Below, one piece after another: positions 16,338-26,086 of a DNA stretch of 64,000 bases. The notes under the pieces were generated by a model. The model did no database searches. It saw only the letters and a list, made by a program, of their open reading frames with translations, and was not told where the DNA came from. Within the stretch, counting starts at the first letter, position 1; each line of letters begins with the position of its first letter. The DNA lies in the NCBI GenBank assembly GCA_910577515.1, contig CAJTLW010000004.1:1-64000 (forward strand), read 5' to 3'. Source of the DNA: an uncultured Vampirovibrio sp. (lineage in GTDB: Bacteria > Cyanobacteriota > Vampirovibrionia > Gastranaerophilales > Gastranaerophilaceae). A program made the position numbers and the translations under genes.

Positions 16338-16958
16338 TTAAGGAAGTGCAGGTGCCGCAGGAGCAGGTGCCTGAGAAGCTGCACCAGGAGTTTTTGTATA
16401 AAGTCTTACCTTTACATTAGCAATCAAAATTGTTCTATCTTTATCCCAAGGCTGCATTTCAACTTCTGCTAAATAATTCAGGTTTGTATCTTTCATTAAG
16501 CCTTTAAAGAAGTTTTGTAATTGAGAATATGTACCAACAGATACAATGCTCAATTCACAAACGTTATATTCAGGAAGTCTTGCTGCAAAAATCGGATCAG
16601 ATTCTGGAGAATAATTGTAATTGATTGATCTAATTCTTACACCTGAGCTTTGTGCAATAGTTAAAACTGTTTCAAATAACGGAGCAAATGAGGCTTCAGG
16701 ACTAAATTGTGTACCTTCAAGCTCATATATTTTTTTACCGTCAACAACCGGTGTTTTTGCTCTGTTTGATAATTCTGCTTGTATTCTAAGATTATTTTCT
16801 GTTGCTTGTTTGTCTTTCAAGTCTTTTTTAGCAGAATCTGCCATTTTAATAATATCTACTGTTTTTGTAACTTGCGGAGGAATAACTTTTGCTCCAAAAA
16901 CAAGAACTACAACTACTATTAAAAAATAAAGCCAATTATCTTTTACTATCTGTAACAT
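16338..16958 (-). CDS. PilO/GspM-like inner-membrane pilus assembly protein
   Basis: The 206-residue protein has one N-terminal membrane helix (NWLYFLIVVVVLVFGAKVI, about 7-25), a coiled-coil segment (about 35-65), a ferredoxin-like periplasmic domain (about 85-190) and a short Ala/Pro tail. This is the layout of PilO and GspM, which form the inner-membrane platform of type IV pili or type II secretion. It lies 20 bp downstream of a PilM-PilN fusion on the same strand and ahead of a strong terminator. Sequence signatures in this family are weak, so the call rests on layout and context. Confidence 0.72.
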   Translation of the reverse strand: MLQIVKDNWLYFLIVVVVLVFGAKVIPPQVTKTVDIIKMADSAKKDLKDKQATENNLRIQAELSNRAKTPVVDGKKIYELEGTQFSPEASFAPLFETVLTIAQSSGVRIRSINYNYSPESDPIFAARLPEYNVCELSIVSVGTYSQLQNFFKGLMKDTNLNYLAEVEMQPWDKDRTILIANVKVRLYTKTPGAASQAPAPAAPALP

Positions 16959-16978
16959 TTTTTGTTTGTTTCCTTAAC

Positions 16979-18658
16979 TTAGTTCATATCAACGGGTTCT
17001 AACCTTGGAAGAACAGGCGGTGCAACGCTTGTACCGGAATTTCCCTGAGGAGCTGAACCTGTTTGCTGATTGTTTTGTCCGTTATTATCTGCTGAATTTC
17101 CTCTTAATGATTTCGGGGAAGCAATGTTTGCAATTTCAAAATCAAATATTTTTTGATTGTCGTTTGTTGCAATTTCCATATCATCAAGCGGCCCTGTTAC
17201 TACCTGCAATCTATTTAGTTTAATGCTTGATTGAGGTGAAATAACCTTAAGGCTTTTATAATAACCGTAAATATCATTTATTGTTGTTGATATACCTTCA
17301 ACGGCAACTTTTTCACCATCTTTATTGTAGTAATAAGTAAGCCATACGTTGTTTGGAATATCAGAAGCTAAAGAATCATAGAAACTGATGGCTTTCTTGT
17401 TATCATTCATGATTCTGCTTACGATTGAATTAATATCTACAACACCGCCCTGGTTTTGAAGAGCGCTGATATCGCTATCTGCCTTAGTAATGGCGTTTTT
17501 AGTTTTCTGCAATTCTGCTTCTTTGGCTGAATACAAGAAACATAAAAGCCCGTATATCATAGCACCTATAAGAAATATGATGATTGCAAGCGCAACTGAT
17601 ACACCTCTTATGAAATCAGGTGTAACAAGAATTTCCTTATCAAGGAACGTAAATGTTGCATAAAGTGTTTGCTGGCTTGCAGCACCTTTTCCAAAAATAT
17701 TCAATACTAAAAAGTCTGACATTTGGCTGTTTGCAGCACCCAAAGCAGAAAGCGTGATTGAAGATGCTTCTTTGCTTGTAATTTCGGGTGCAACATCAAC
17801 AAACGGACGTTTTGAATATTTGTTGCAATCTATTGTTTCTATTTGTTCATCAAATATAATTTGTGTTTTTAATACCTCAGCACAAATATCATCTGCCTGA
17901 GATACAATTAATAATTTCTTAGCAGGATAATCCGGCAGAATTTGTGAAACGGAAGTTGTAATAGCCTGATAAGCTTCTTCATAAGAGAAAGACTTAATTG
18001 CAAGAGGAACTTCCTGATAGTCTACCAGTCTTGTACCAACTAAAGAGAATATTGCATAACTGTTTGTATTAATTAATAACACGTTCCAGCTATAATTTTC
18101 TGCAATTTCTTTAGAACAGATGTTAGAAAAATAAACACCTCTTAAAATTGCGCTGTAGGCTGATTCAATACCAACAAGGTTTGAACCAATATCTGCAAAC
18201 ACGTCTTTAATTTCATCAACAACCGTCTTTTGGAAGGATGTATAAACGATGTGTCTTGTGTCTGTATTAGCATTTGTATTTATATCAAGCCAAGCTGAAA
18301 CAGGCTCTACTCTTTTAAAGATGTAGGATTCTTCTGCTTTAGCTAAAATGGCATTTCCAATAGCATCTTCACCAATAATTAAGGGAAGGTTCATAAAGTC
18401 AAAATGCACGTTTGGCAGTGTCAAAAATACGTTTGACTTCGGATTGATATCCAATTCATTGAATAAGTCAATTACAGCGCTTTTAAAAGCACCATAATCC
18501 TGAATTTCCCTTGTTGAGAAATTGTATTCAATAAATCTTCGTCCATACTTAATTACCTGATTAGATTTTCTATCAGTGATAAGGACTTCTACACCAATGT
18601 TTGGTGTAACTGAAACTCCAACTATTTGTTTGTGTGTTGTACCGGCAAAATTGAACAT
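16979..18658 (-). CDS. PilM-PilN fusion (GspL-like) pilus platform protein
   Basis: The protein has 559 residues. The first ~330 form an actin-like PilM-type domain (GVSVTPNIGVEVLIT at the start, DIGSNLVGIESAYSAILRG near 156-173). A single membrane helix lies at about 351-377, followed by a coiled coil and a PilN-type ferredoxin-like domain (about 405-500). The tail is Asn/Gln/Pro-rich. In most type IV pilus systems PilM and PilN are separate; a single chain recalls GspL of type II secretion. It is the first gene of a two-gene operon with the PilO-like protein. No ribosome site is obvious before the ATG. Confidence 0.78.
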   Translation of the reverse strand: MFNFAGTTHKQIVGVSVTPNIGVEVLITDRKSNQVIKYGRRFIEYNFSTREIQDYGAFKSAVIDLFNELDINPKSNVFLTLPNVHFDFMNLPLIIGEDAIGNAILAKAEESYIFKRVEPVSAWLDINTNANTDTRHIVYTSFQKTVVDEIKDVFADIGSNLVGIESAYSAILRGVYFSNICSKEIAENYSWNVLLINTNSYAIFSLVGTRLVDYQEVPLAIKSFSYEEAYQAITTSVSQILPDYPAKKLLIVSQADDICAEVLKTQIIFDEQIETIDCNKYSKRPFVDVAPEITSKEASSITLSALGAANSQMSDFLVLNIFGKGAASQQTLYATFTFLDKEILVTPDFIRGVSVALAIIIFLIGAMIYGLLCFLYSAKEAELQKTKNAITKADSDISALQNQGGVVDINSIVSRIMNDNKKAISFYDSLASDIPNNVWLTYYYNKDGEKVAVEGISTTINDIYGYYKSLKVISPQSSIKLNRLQVVTGPLDDMEIATNDNQKIFDFEIANIASPKSLRGNSADNNGQNNQQTGSAPQGNSGTSVAPPVLPRLEPVDMN

Positions 18659-18773
18659 TGCTCTATTTTTCTTTTACTCTAATAATACTCATAATATAGA
18701 ATTTATAATACAATAATTAAATCAAATTAAAAACCGTTTTTGTAAAAAATACAGTATGTGGAGTATAAAAGTC

Positions 18774-19526
18774 ATGAAAAATTATATATGGGGAAAAAAC
18801 GCCGTACTTGAAACATTATTAAAAAACCCCAAAAGAATCAATAAAATTTACATTTCAAAAAATATTGGTTTGGATAACCGGCTTAAAAAAATTAAAGAAG
18901 AAGCTCTTAATAATTCTGTAATAATTCAATTTACAAATCTTAACAAATATTTAGAAATTATAAAAGCGGAAAACGGCGAAGATGTTAATTTACAGGGCGT
19001 TGTTGCATCAGTTGCCCCTGTTGAATATATGTCTTTGGAAGATTTTGTTGAGGCATGCCCCAAGGATAAATTTAAGAAACTAATTATATTAGATGGTGTT
19101 TCAGACCCGCATAATTTTGGTGCAATTATAAGAACTGCAACTGCTGCTGGATATGATGGAATTTTAATTGGAAACCATAGAAGCTGCCCAATTACACCTG
19201 TTGTTGAAAAAACATCCGCAGGAGCTGTAAACCATATTCCGATAATAAAAGCAAATAGCCTTTCAGGCGCTGTTGATTTTTTAAAGAATAACGACTGGTG
19301 GATAATTGCTTTGGATATGAACAATAGTGATAATTATTTTGATGTTAATTATAAAGATATGAACTTTGCCCTAATCCTTGGTGCAGAAGGAGATGGTATA
19401 TCAAAAACATTGTTAAATAAGGCAGATTTTAAAATTAAGGTGCCTTCAAAATTTGAATCATTAAATGTATCTTCCTGTGCTGCTGTAGTAATTTATGAAA
19501 CCATCCGTCAAATTGAATTTACGTAA
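18774..19526 (+). CDS. rlmB: 23S rRNA 2'-O-methyltransferase (RlmB/TrmH family)
   Basis: The 250-residue SPOUT methyltransferase has an N-terminal RNA-binding domain starting NYIWGKNAVLETLL. The C-terminal knotted domain carries three family motifs: DPHNFGAIIRTA, ILGAEGDGI and ESLNVSSCAAVVIYE. RlmB methylates a guanosine ribose in 23S rRNA using SAM; TrmH relatives act on tRNA, and the two are hard to separate by sequence. The ATG at 18774 is chosen (GGAG 10 nt upstream); another ATG at 18756 is in frame. It is about 60 bp upstream of rpoD on the same strand. Confidence 0.9.
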   Translation: MKNYIWGKNAVLETLLKNPKRINKIYISKNIGLDNRLKKIKEEALNNSVIIQFTNLNKYLEIIKAENGEDVNLQGVVASVAPVEYMSLEDFVEACPKDKFKKLIILDGVSDPHNFGAIIRTATAAGYDGILIGNHRSCPITPVVEKTSAGAVNHIPIIKANSLSGAVDFLKNNDWWIIALDMNNSDNYFDVNYKDMNFALILGAEGDGISKTLLNKADFKIKVPSKFESLNVSSCAAVVIYETIRQIEFT

Positions 19527-19585
19527 ACAAAATGGGCAAAATTTAAAAAATAGGCTATAATAGCTTTGTCATTTAGGAGAAACTA

Positions 19586-20578
19586 ATGAAAACAAAAACA
19601 AACAAAAAAGATGACGATAAAGATTTTGAAGAAATAGAAGAACAAAATGATGGATTATCTTCTGAAGAAGATGAAGACACTGTTTTAGATGTTAATAAAG
19701 CCGAAAAAGTTGATTATAAAAGCGTTATAGCAGATGATTCTGTTAAAATGTATTTGCAACAGATAGGAAAAATTCCTCTACTTTCTTATGATGAAGAAAT
19801 GGCTGTTGCAAAGGAAATTAAAGAAAACAATTCTCAAAAAGCTAAAGAAACTCTTATTAGTTCAAACTTAAGGCTTGTTGTGAGTATCGCTAAAAAATAT
19901 ATTGGGCGCGGTCTTTCCTTTTTAGATTTAATTCAGGAAGGAAATATGGGCTTGATGAAAGCGGCTGAAAAATTTGACTATACAAAGGGCTACAAGTTTT
20001 CAACATACGCAACCTGGTGGATACAACAGTCTATTACACGTGGAATTGCCGATAAATCAAGAATGATAAGGCTTCCTGTACACATGATTGAAACTTTGGG
20101 AAAGATTAAGCGTGCTTCAATTGAATTATCGGTTGAACTAAACAGAATGCCCACCAAAGAAGAGATTGCGGCAAAAATTAATATGCCGTTATCCAAATTA
20201 TCTGCATTAATGAAATCAGCACAAAGCACTATCAGCATCGAAACGCCGGCCAATCAAAAAGATGAATCTTCAAAAATTGCAGATTTTATTGTGGATGAAA
20301 GTCATTTAACCCCTGATACCAAGGTTACACAGGAAAGTTTACTTGATGATGTCCACAAAATGCTAAATCAGCTAAACCAAAAAGAAAAAGATGTTTTAAT
20401 TATGCGCTACGGCCTTGATGATAACGGGCAGAAGAAAACTCTGGATGAAATCGGCACCAGATACGGGGTTTCAAGGGAGCGCATCCGTCAGATTGAAACA
20501 AGAGCTATTTCAAAGCTTAAAAAACTCTGCAAAAACCAAAATTTAAGCGGAAATTTAAAAAATTATATAGGAATGTAG
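19586..20578 (+). CDS. rpoD: RpoD/SigA-type RNA polymerase sigma factor
   Basis: The 330-residue protein starts with an acidic Lys/Glu-rich leader. It then has region 1.2 (about 48-80), region 2 with the promoter-melting block [21 protein letters not shown] (about 136-156) and [10 protein letters not shown], region 3, and region 4 with the helix-turn-helix [20 protein letters not shown]. Region 1.1 is not evident. The region 2.4 and 4.2 sequences fit recognition of TTGACA/TATAAT promoters, which occur throughout this window. It is probably the housekeeping sigma factor, though a group 2 paralogue cannot be excluded. TTAGGAGAA precedes the ATG, and a TATAAT lies at about 19556. Confidence 0.92.
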   Translation: MKTKTNKKDDDKDFEEIEEQNDGLSSEEDEDTVLDVNKAEKVDYKSVIADDSVKMYLQQIGKIPLLSYDEEMAVAKEIKENNSQKAKETLISSNLRLVVSIAKKYIGRGLSFLDLIQEGNMGLMKAAEKFDYTKGYKFSTYATWWIQQSITRGIADKSRMIRLPVHMIETLGKIKRASIELSVELNRMPTKEEIAAKINMPLSKLSALMKSAQSTISIETPANQKDESSKIADFIVDESHLTPDTKVTQESLLDDVHKMLNQLNQKEKDVLIMRYGLDDNGQKKTLDEIGTRYGVSRERIRQIETRAISKLKKLCKNQNLSGNLKNYIGM

Positions 20579-20586
20579 AACCATTG

Positions 20587-20617
20587 AGTAAAACCCATGA
20601 ATTTCAAGGGTTTTACT
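20587..20617 (+). terminator. Hairpin between convergent rpoD and queA
   Basis: GTAAAACCC (20588-20596) pairs with GGGTTTTAC (20608-20616). It overlaps the queA stop and may serve both directions. The U tract is short. Confidence 0.5.
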
Positions 20618-21740
20618 TATCTATAAACATGCAATCGCCGTAGGAGAAAAATCTGTATTTTTCATCTACGGCTTTTTTATAGGATTCAAGTATAAAATCT
20701 CTCCCTGCAAGGGCTGAAACCAGCATAATAAGTGTGGATTTAGGCAAATGAAAATTAGTTAAAAGTTTATCAACCACTTTAAATTCAAAGGGCGGGTATA
20801 TAAAAATATCTGTTTCATCTTTTACGGGTAAAATTTTTCCATATTTTTGATGTGTAGCTTCTAGCGCCCTTGTAACAGTGGTTCCAACCGCCACAATATT
20901 CTTGCTCTCGGCTTTTGCTTTATTTATTGCATCTGCTGCATCTTGCGGAATTTCAAAACTTTCAGTGTGCATTTTGTGGTCTAAAATATTTTTTTCTTTT
21001 ACGGGTAAGAATGTTCCAAGCCCCACATTGAGCGTAATATAAACAACATTCACACCTTTTTTTCTTATTGTATCAAGGGTTTCAGGCGTAAAATGCAACC
21101 CTGCTGTTGGTGCTGCAACACTTCCCGGTATTTTTGCAAAAACTGTCTGGTATGTATTTTTATCTTCCTGAACATTTTTCCGCTGTATGTAAGGCGGCAA
21201 GGGTATTTCACCGTATTTTTCAAGTAAATTTGATAGTTCATCCCCTTTAAATATTACTTCTACAAGGTTTTCACCGGGTCCTGATGATGTTAGTTCCCCT
21301 TTTTGAAGCAGTTTTACAGATAATTCATCTGAAACACATATAGTATCACCTGATTTCAGGCGTTTTAGATTTTTAATGAGCGCATACCAGAGGGAATTAT
21401 CGGTTTTTCCCACGTTTTGGTTTTTATCTGATGCAGGGTGAAGCAGGAATATTTCTATATTTGCACCCGTTGATTTAGTCCCAATGAGCCTTGCAGGAAT
21501 AACTTTGGTATTATTCAAGACCAAAACATCCCCTTTTTCAAGGTAATTTATAAAATCAAAAAAGTGTTTATTTTCAACGTGTTTATTTTCCCTTGAAAGT
21601 ACCATCATTCTTGAATTGTCACGTTTTTTTAAAGGAAATTGCGCAATTAGTTCATCCGGAAGAAAATAATCAAAATCTTCCAGATTTTTATATTGAGGTA
21701 TTTGTTGGGCATTTATTTGTTCACTATCAAAATTTTTCAT
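20613..21740 (-). CDS. queA: tRNA preQ1(34) S-adenosylmethionine ribosyltransferase-isomerase
   Basis: From the ATG at 21740 the protein has 375 residues, in the family range after a ~37-residue N-terminal extension. An upstream in-frame extension to 22016 runs antisense through thiG and is rejected. Family motifs include DYFLPDELIAQFPL near the start, NNTKVIPARLIG, PTAGLHFTPE, and LLTNFHLPKSTLIMLVSA at the C-terminus. QueA transfers the ribosyl moiety of SAM to preQ1 in tRNA, forming epoxyqueuosine. No other queuosine genes are in the window. It is divergent from thiG. Confidence 0.95.
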   Translation of the reverse strand: MKNFDSEQINAQQIPQYKNLEDFDYFLPDELIAQFPLKKRDNSRMMVLSRENKHVENKHFFDFINYLEKGDVLVLNNTKVIPARLIGTKSTGANIEIFLLHPASDKNQNVGKTDNSLWYALIKNLKRLKSGDTICVSDELSVKLLQKGELTSSGPGENLVEVIFKGDELSNLLEKYGEIPLPPYIQRKNVQEDKNTYQTVFAKIPGSVAAPTAGLHFTPETLDTIRKKGVNVVYITLNVGLGTFLPVKEKNILDHKMHTESFEIPQDAADAINKAKAESKNIVAVGTTVTRALEATHQKYGKILPVKDETDIFIYPPFEFKVVDKLLTNFHLPKSTLIMLVSALAGRDFILESYKKAVDEKYRFFSYGDCMFIDK

Positions 21741-21804
21741 ACTGTTTTTATTTTTTTGTCTTAAAATTATTATATAATAAATTTTTTGATTTTTAGGGGG
21801 TTTT

Positions 21805-22575
21805 ATGACAATAAAAATTGCAGACCGCGAATTTAATTCAAGATTAATGGTCGGAACCGGAAAATTTGGCGATTTTGAAACAATGAAAAAAGCCCATAAT
21901 GCAAGCGGGGCAGAGATTGTAACTGTTGCAATAAGAAGGGTAGATGAAAAATGTGCAGGCCATGTTGGTTTAATGGATAATATTGATTTAAATAAATATT
22001 GGATTTTACCAAACACCGCAGGGTGTGCAACAGCAGAAGAGGCTATTCGTGTTGCACATTTATCAAAGGCAATGGGTATAAATAACTGGATAAAACTTGA
22101 AGTAATTCCTGACCCTAAATTTTTATTACCAGACCCGATTGAAACCCTAAAGGCTGCTAAAACCCTTGTAGAAGAAGGCTTCGTTGTACTTCCTTATATA
22201 AATGCTGACCCAATCCTCGCAAAGCGCTTAGAAGATATTGGCTGTGCGACCGTTATGCCTCTTGCCTCTCCAATCGGCTCAGGACAGGGGGTTGTCACTA
22301 TGGAGAACATTAAAATTATTATTGAGCAATCAAATATTCCTGTGGTTGTAGATGCGGGTATTGGCGTCCCATCAGATGCTTCAAGCGTTATGGAAAAGGG
22401 TGCCGATTTTTGCCTTATAAATACTGCAATTGCAAAGGCTACAGACCCTGTTAAAATGGCAGAAGCCTTTAAATATGGTGTTATGGCAGGAAGGGCTGCT
22501 TATGAAGCAGGAAGAATTCCTGTAAAACAATATGCAAGCGCTTCTTCACCTTTGACAGGAATTGTAGGCAAATAA
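21805..22575 (+). CDS. thiG: Thiazole synthase
   Basis: The 256-residue TIM-barrel protein matches ThiG from end to end: [10 protein letters not shown] at the start, the Schiff-base Lys at 97 ([10 protein letters not shown]), [13 protein letters not shown] and the phosphate-binding [12 protein letters not shown]. It makes the thiazole phosphate of thiamine from DXP and ThiS thiocarboxylate. No thiS, thiF, thiH or thiO lies next to it; thiL is 13 kb away. A purine-rich AGGGGGG ribosome site precedes the ATG. The divergent spacing to queA is 64 bp. Confidence 0.95.
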   Translation: MTIKIADREFNSRLMVGTGKFGDFETMKKAHNASGAEIVTVAIRRVDEKCAGHVGLMDNIDLNKYWILPNTAGCATAEEAIRVAHLSKAMGINNWIKLEVIPDPKFLLPDPIETLKAAKTLVEEGFVVLPYINADPILAKRLEDIGCATVMPLASPIGSGQGVVTMENIKIIIEQSNIPVVVDAGIGVPSDASSVMEKGADFCLINTAIAKATDPVKMAEAFKYGVMAGRAAYEAGRIPVKQYASASSPLTGIVGK

Positions 22576-22634
22576 AAACCAATAACAACAAGGCTTTTGG
22601 CCTAAAAATAGAAATTGTTTAGCTTAAAAAAATA

Positions 22635-23369
22635 ATGAAAAAACTTAATATTTTTCTAAATAGGATAAAACCCTTTTTAAGCACTGTCTTTGAAGGGTTT
22701 TTATCTTTAATATATAAGGAAAACTGCTGCATTTGCGGCTGTTCAAAAGATAATAAAATCCTGTGCAAAACCTGTTCAAAAAGTGTTGAAATTTTATCAG
22801 GTTTTGCACAAGGGGTTTTAGATGGTGTTGAAATTTATTCTGCCTGTTTTTACAAAGATACTATCCGCACATTGATTCATAAATTAAAATTTAACCATAA
22901 AAGAACTGTAGCAAGGGTCTTAGCCGGTATTTTATACAATTATTTTAAGAAAATTATTGAATTTGAACAAATAAAAGCCGGTAATATTGACAGGTTTCAA
23001 AATGCAATTTTAGTGCCAGTTCCAACCCAAAAGAAAAATATAAAAGAAAGAGGATATAATAACGTTTATGAAATAACGAAAGAATTTTCTAATCTCTCTG
23101 GATTACCTTTTTTAGATGGTTTTTTAGTTAAGATAAAAAATTCAAAACCCCAGTATAAAATGAACAAAAATCAAAGAAAAAGCAATGTTGAAGGCACTTT
23201 TAATATAAATTTAAAACGGCTGTCAAATAAAGAAGATTTAGACAATAAAACGTTTGTAATAATAGATGATATTATTACAACAGGCGCTACTTTGGGTGAA
23301 ATAATAAAGGTTTTAAAAGAAAATGGGGTAAAAAATATTATTTGCATTACACTGTCAAAAGCTGTTTAA
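22635..23369 (+). CDS. ComF-family phosphoribosyltransferase-like protein
   Basis: The 244-residue protein has an N-terminal zinc ribbon (CCICG near 31-35, then CKTC near 48-51), the central LIHKLKFNHKRTVARVL, LVPVPTQKKNIKERGYN, and a C-terminal PRTase loop VIIDDIITTGAT. This is the ComFC/GntX layout; in competent bacteria ComFC aids inward handling of single-stranded DNA. Given pilus genes in the window a role in uptake is possible but unproven. It is on the same strand as thiG and dnaN, with about 150 bp before dnaN. Confidence 0.88.
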   Translation: MKKLNIFLNRIKPFLSTVFEGFLSLIYKENCCICGCSKDNKILCKTCSKSVEILSGFAQGVLDGVEIYSACFYKDTIRTLIHKLKFNHKRTVARVLAGILYNYFKKIIEFEQIKAGNIDRFQNAILVPVPTQKKNIKERGYNNVYEITKEFSNLSGLPFLDGFLVKIKNSKPQYKMNKNQRKSNVEGTFNINLKRLSNKEDLDNKTFVIIDDIITTGATLGEIIKVLKENGVKNIICITLSKAV

Positions 23370-23518
23370 AAATTTGAACATATTTTACACATGTTAAAAT
23401 ACAGAATAGGCAAGGGTTTATACCGGTTTTGAACAATTTTAATAAGCTTATTATATATTATTAAATTTTTATAATATAATTAATTTATATAATATAAGAA
23501 TGAGGAAAATTCTAAAAG

Positions 23519-24655
23519 ATGGAAATTGTTTTAAACAAGGAAGATTTTCTAAACGGTATCAAGGTTGTAAAAAATATAACATCCTCTAAAGGAGTGCAGC
23601 CTGTTTTATCAAACATTTTAATTGAAACCGTATCAAATGACAGAGTTGTATTTACAGCAACTGATTTAAACCTTGGAATAAGCTTTAAACTTAATGCTGA
23701 AGTTATTTCAGAAGGTAAAATTACACTTTCTGCAAAAACTCTGGAAGAGATAGTAAACAAACTTCCAAATAAACCAATTGTTTTAAAATTGGATGAAGAA
23801 ACAAATGTGGTGACAATTTCCTGCGGCAAATCAAAATTTGAACTTATAGGGATAAATGCTAATGAATATCCAAAAGTGTTTGATGAAGCCCAAGAAGGCG
23901 AAGAATGTAAGGAATTTGAAATTAAAACAGGGCTTTTAAATAAAGGTATTAAACAAACAGCTTTTTCAACCGCTCAAAATGAAACAGGCAGCGTGCTTTC
24001 TGGTGTTTGTTTTAATATAAATTCAAATGTTTTAGAGATGGTTGCAACAGACGGTAACAGACTTACGCGTGCAAGAAAAGAAATAAATTCAAAAGAAGAA
24101 AGCGTTATGTTTATTTCTCCATCCAGAACATTGCTTGAGGTTTCAAGAATAATTTCTATGCTGAAGGATGAAAGTGTTAAGTTTATCTTAAAGAAAAATA
24201 AAATTATTTTTGAATTTGAAAATGTTACCTTTCAATCAAGATTGATTGAAGGAACTTATCCGAAATACCAGCAATTAATTCCAACAACAAATGAAAAAAA
24301 TGTAACTATTAACAGGGAAGAACTTATTCAAGCGATTGAGCTTGTTTCTGTTATGGTAAATGAAAGAACAAACATTGTTAAATTTAATTTTGAAAATAAT
24401 GGATTAGAAATAAGTACTGACACCCCGGAATCCGGTTCAGGTAAAGATTTTCTTGATATAGAATATAATTATGAAAATCTTTTAATTGCATTTAACTATA
24501 AATACGTTTTAGACAGTTTAAAGAATATGGATTCAAAAAACGTAAAGATAGAAATGTGTACAAATCTTTCTGCTTCAATATTTAAGCCTGAGGCTGAAGA
24601 TAATGAAGAAGATAATAATTATATTTGTTTAATTATGCCAGTACAGGTAAGGTAG
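23519..24655 (+). CDS. dnaN: DNA polymerase III beta subunit (sliding clamp)
   Basis: The 378-residue protein has the three repeated clamp folds (about 1-125, 130-250 and 255-378). Recognisable segments are VLSNILIETVS, FSTAQNETGSVLSGVCF with ATDGNRL, and YICLIMPVQVR at the end. The C-terminal LIMPV(Q/R)VR is the clamp family's hydrophobic end. It forms the ring that holds DNA polymerase III on DNA. GAGGA lies upstream of the ATG at good spacing. dnaA is not adjacent, so this is not a classic dnaA-dnaN origin; thrB follows 8 bp downstream. Confidence 0.95.
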   Translation: MEIVLNKEDFLNGIKVVKNITSSKGVQPVLSNILIETVSNDRVVFTATDLNLGISFKLNAEVISEGKITLSAKTLEEIVNKLPNKPIVLKLDEETNVVTISCGKSKFELIGINANEYPKVFDEAQEGEECKEFEIKTGLLNKGIKQTAFSTAQNETGSVLSGVCFNINSNVLEMVATDGNRLTRARKEINSKEESVMFISPSRTLLEVSRIISMLKDESVKFILKKNKIIFEFENVTFQSRLIEGTYPKYQQLIPTTNEKNVTINREELIQAIELVSVMVNERTNIVKFNFENNGLEISTDTPESGSGKDFLDIEYNYENLLIAFNYKYVLDSLKNMDSKNVKIEMCTNLSASIFKPEAEDNEEDNNYICLIMPVQVR

Positions 24656-24663
24656 GAGATTTT

Positions 24664-25596
24664 ATGAAAGTTTCTGCTCAGGTGCCTGCAACTATTGCGA
24701 ATTTAGGGTGTGGATTTGACTGCCTCGGCCTTGCATTACCTGTTTATAATACTGTAACTATTGAAGAAACAGTATTGCCGGGTTCGGGGATTGAGATAAA
24801 TATATTAAATGAAGATAATGAAGATGATAACTTAAGCAATATTCCAAGAGATAAGAACAATATTGTTTATAAAGCAATCGAACTTTTATACAACTATATA
24901 GGACAGGTTCCAAACGAGCTTAAAATCTCAATTAAAACAGAAATTCCTATTGCAAGGGGTATGGGGTCTTCGGCATCTGTTATTGTGGGTGGTTTAATTG
25001 CTGCAAACGAGCTTTTAGGGCGACCTGCAGATACGGCAGTATTGTTATCTATTGCAACAGAAATTGAAGGGCATCCTGATAATATTGCACCTGCTATATT
25101 GGGAGGGGTTGTTTTATCAAATTGGGAAGACGATGGTTCTGTTGTAACGAGAAAATTACCATGGGATGAAAATTGGATGGTAACTATTTGTATTCCTGAT
25201 TATGAACTTTCAACCGGCATTTCAAGAAGCGTACTTCCAGATGAGGTGCCTATGAAAGATGCAGTTTACAATCTGCGTCATGCGGCTATGTTTGTTGAAG
25301 CTTGTCATACACATGATGAAGAACTTTTAAAATTATCCCTGAAAGACAGGTTGCACCAGCCATATAGAACAAAACTTGTGCCGGGGCTTGTTCAAATTAT
25401 GGATGACTTAAAGCATATCGATGGTGTTTTAGGGTGTGTTTTAGCAGGTGCAGGGCCTTCTGTTGCAGTTATACAAAACGGTACAAAAAATGATGTTATA
25501 AAAGAAGTTGTGACATCAGCATGGAGCAATATAAATGTAAATGCCCAAATTTATACACTTCCTGTATTACAGGAGGGAGCCAAAATAATTTTATAG
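24664..25596 (+). CDS. thrB: Homoserine kinase
   Basis: The 310-residue GHMP kinase begins VSAQVPATIANLGCGFDCLG, has the ATP loop PIARGMGSSASV (about 96-107), and ends with the GHMP C-terminal segment GVLGCVLAGAGPSV. It phosphorylates homoserine in threonine synthesis. The ATG at 24664 has TAGGAGA 4 nt upstream; an earlier in-frame start inside dnaN is rejected. It is probably translated from the same mRNA as dnaN and the ompH-like gene. No thrC or hom gene is in the window. Confidence 0.95.
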   Translation: MKVSAQVPATIANLGCGFDCLGLALPVYNTVTIEETVLPGSGIEINILNEDNEDDNLSNIPRDKNNIVYKAIELLYNYIGQVPNELKISIKTEIPIARGMGSSASVIVGGLIAANELLGRPADTAVLLSIATEIEGHPDNIAPAILGGVVLSNWEDDGSVVTRKLPWDENWMVTICIPDYELSTGISRSVLPDEVPMKDAVYNLRHAAMFVEACHTHDEELLKLSLKDRLHQPYRTKLVPGLVQIMDDLKHIDGVLGCVLAGAGPSVAVIQNGTKNDVIKEVVTSAWSNINVNAQIYTLPVLQEGAKIIL

Positions 25597-25628
25597 ATTA
25601 AAATAATAGTTTAAAAAGGAGAAAAACT

Positions 25629-26066
25629 ATGAAAAAAACAGTTATAACAGCACTTTTAGCTTTAGTTTGTGCATGCGGTATTAATGCTTCATTTGCTGCA
25701 ATCGGATATGTTGATTATGGTAAAGTTTCAACAGATTACCCGCTTGCAAAAAGATATACTGCAGAATTAGATAAGAAAGTTGCTGCAATCAGAACATATA
25801 CACAAGCACAGGATAAAAAAATTGCTGCAGCAAAAACAGATGCTGAAAAGAAAGCAATCGGAACAGAATCTCTTAAACAATTGCAATTAAAACAAAAAGA
25901 TTATGTTGCAACAAGAACAAGATATGAAAATGAATTAACAGCTAAAGTTGTTGCAGCTGCTGAAAAAGTAAGAGTTGCAAAAAAACTTGATATAATTATT
26001 AAAAAAGATTCAAGAGTGACAGGCGGAGTTGACTGTACTCTTGATGTATTAAATGCTTTAAAATAA
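25629..26066 (+). CDS. OmpH/Skp-family periplasmic chaperone-like protein
   Basis: The 145-residue protein has a signal peptide (MKKTVITALLALVCACGINASFAA), then IGYVDYGKVSTDYPLAK, a long Lys/Ala-rich coiled coil (about 45-115), and a beta-type end. This matches the Skp/OmpH fold, which carries unfolded outer-membrane proteins across the periplasm. A Cys at 16 in the signal region is not in a clean lipobox. The gene sits in a run with thrB and mnmG rather than with bamA and lpxD, its usual neighbours. Shine-Dalgarno AAAGGAG precedes the ATG. Confidence 0.82.
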   Translation: MKKTVITALLALVCACGINASFAAIGYVDYGKVSTDYPLAKRYTAELDKKVAAIRTYTQAQDKKIAAAKTDAEKKAIGTESLKQLQLKQKDYVATRTRYENELTAKVVAAAEKVRVAKKLDIIIKKDSRVTGGVDCTLDVLNALK

Positions 26067-26086
26067 AACTACTATTAAGGAATTAA

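Noticed and set aside
21741..22016. N-terminal extension of queA
   Set aside because: It runs antisense through thiG; the family start and length fit the ATG at 21740.
23370..23518. Possible replication origin upstream of dnaN
   Set aside because: It is AT-rich, but no cluster of DnaA boxes and no dnaA gene was seen.
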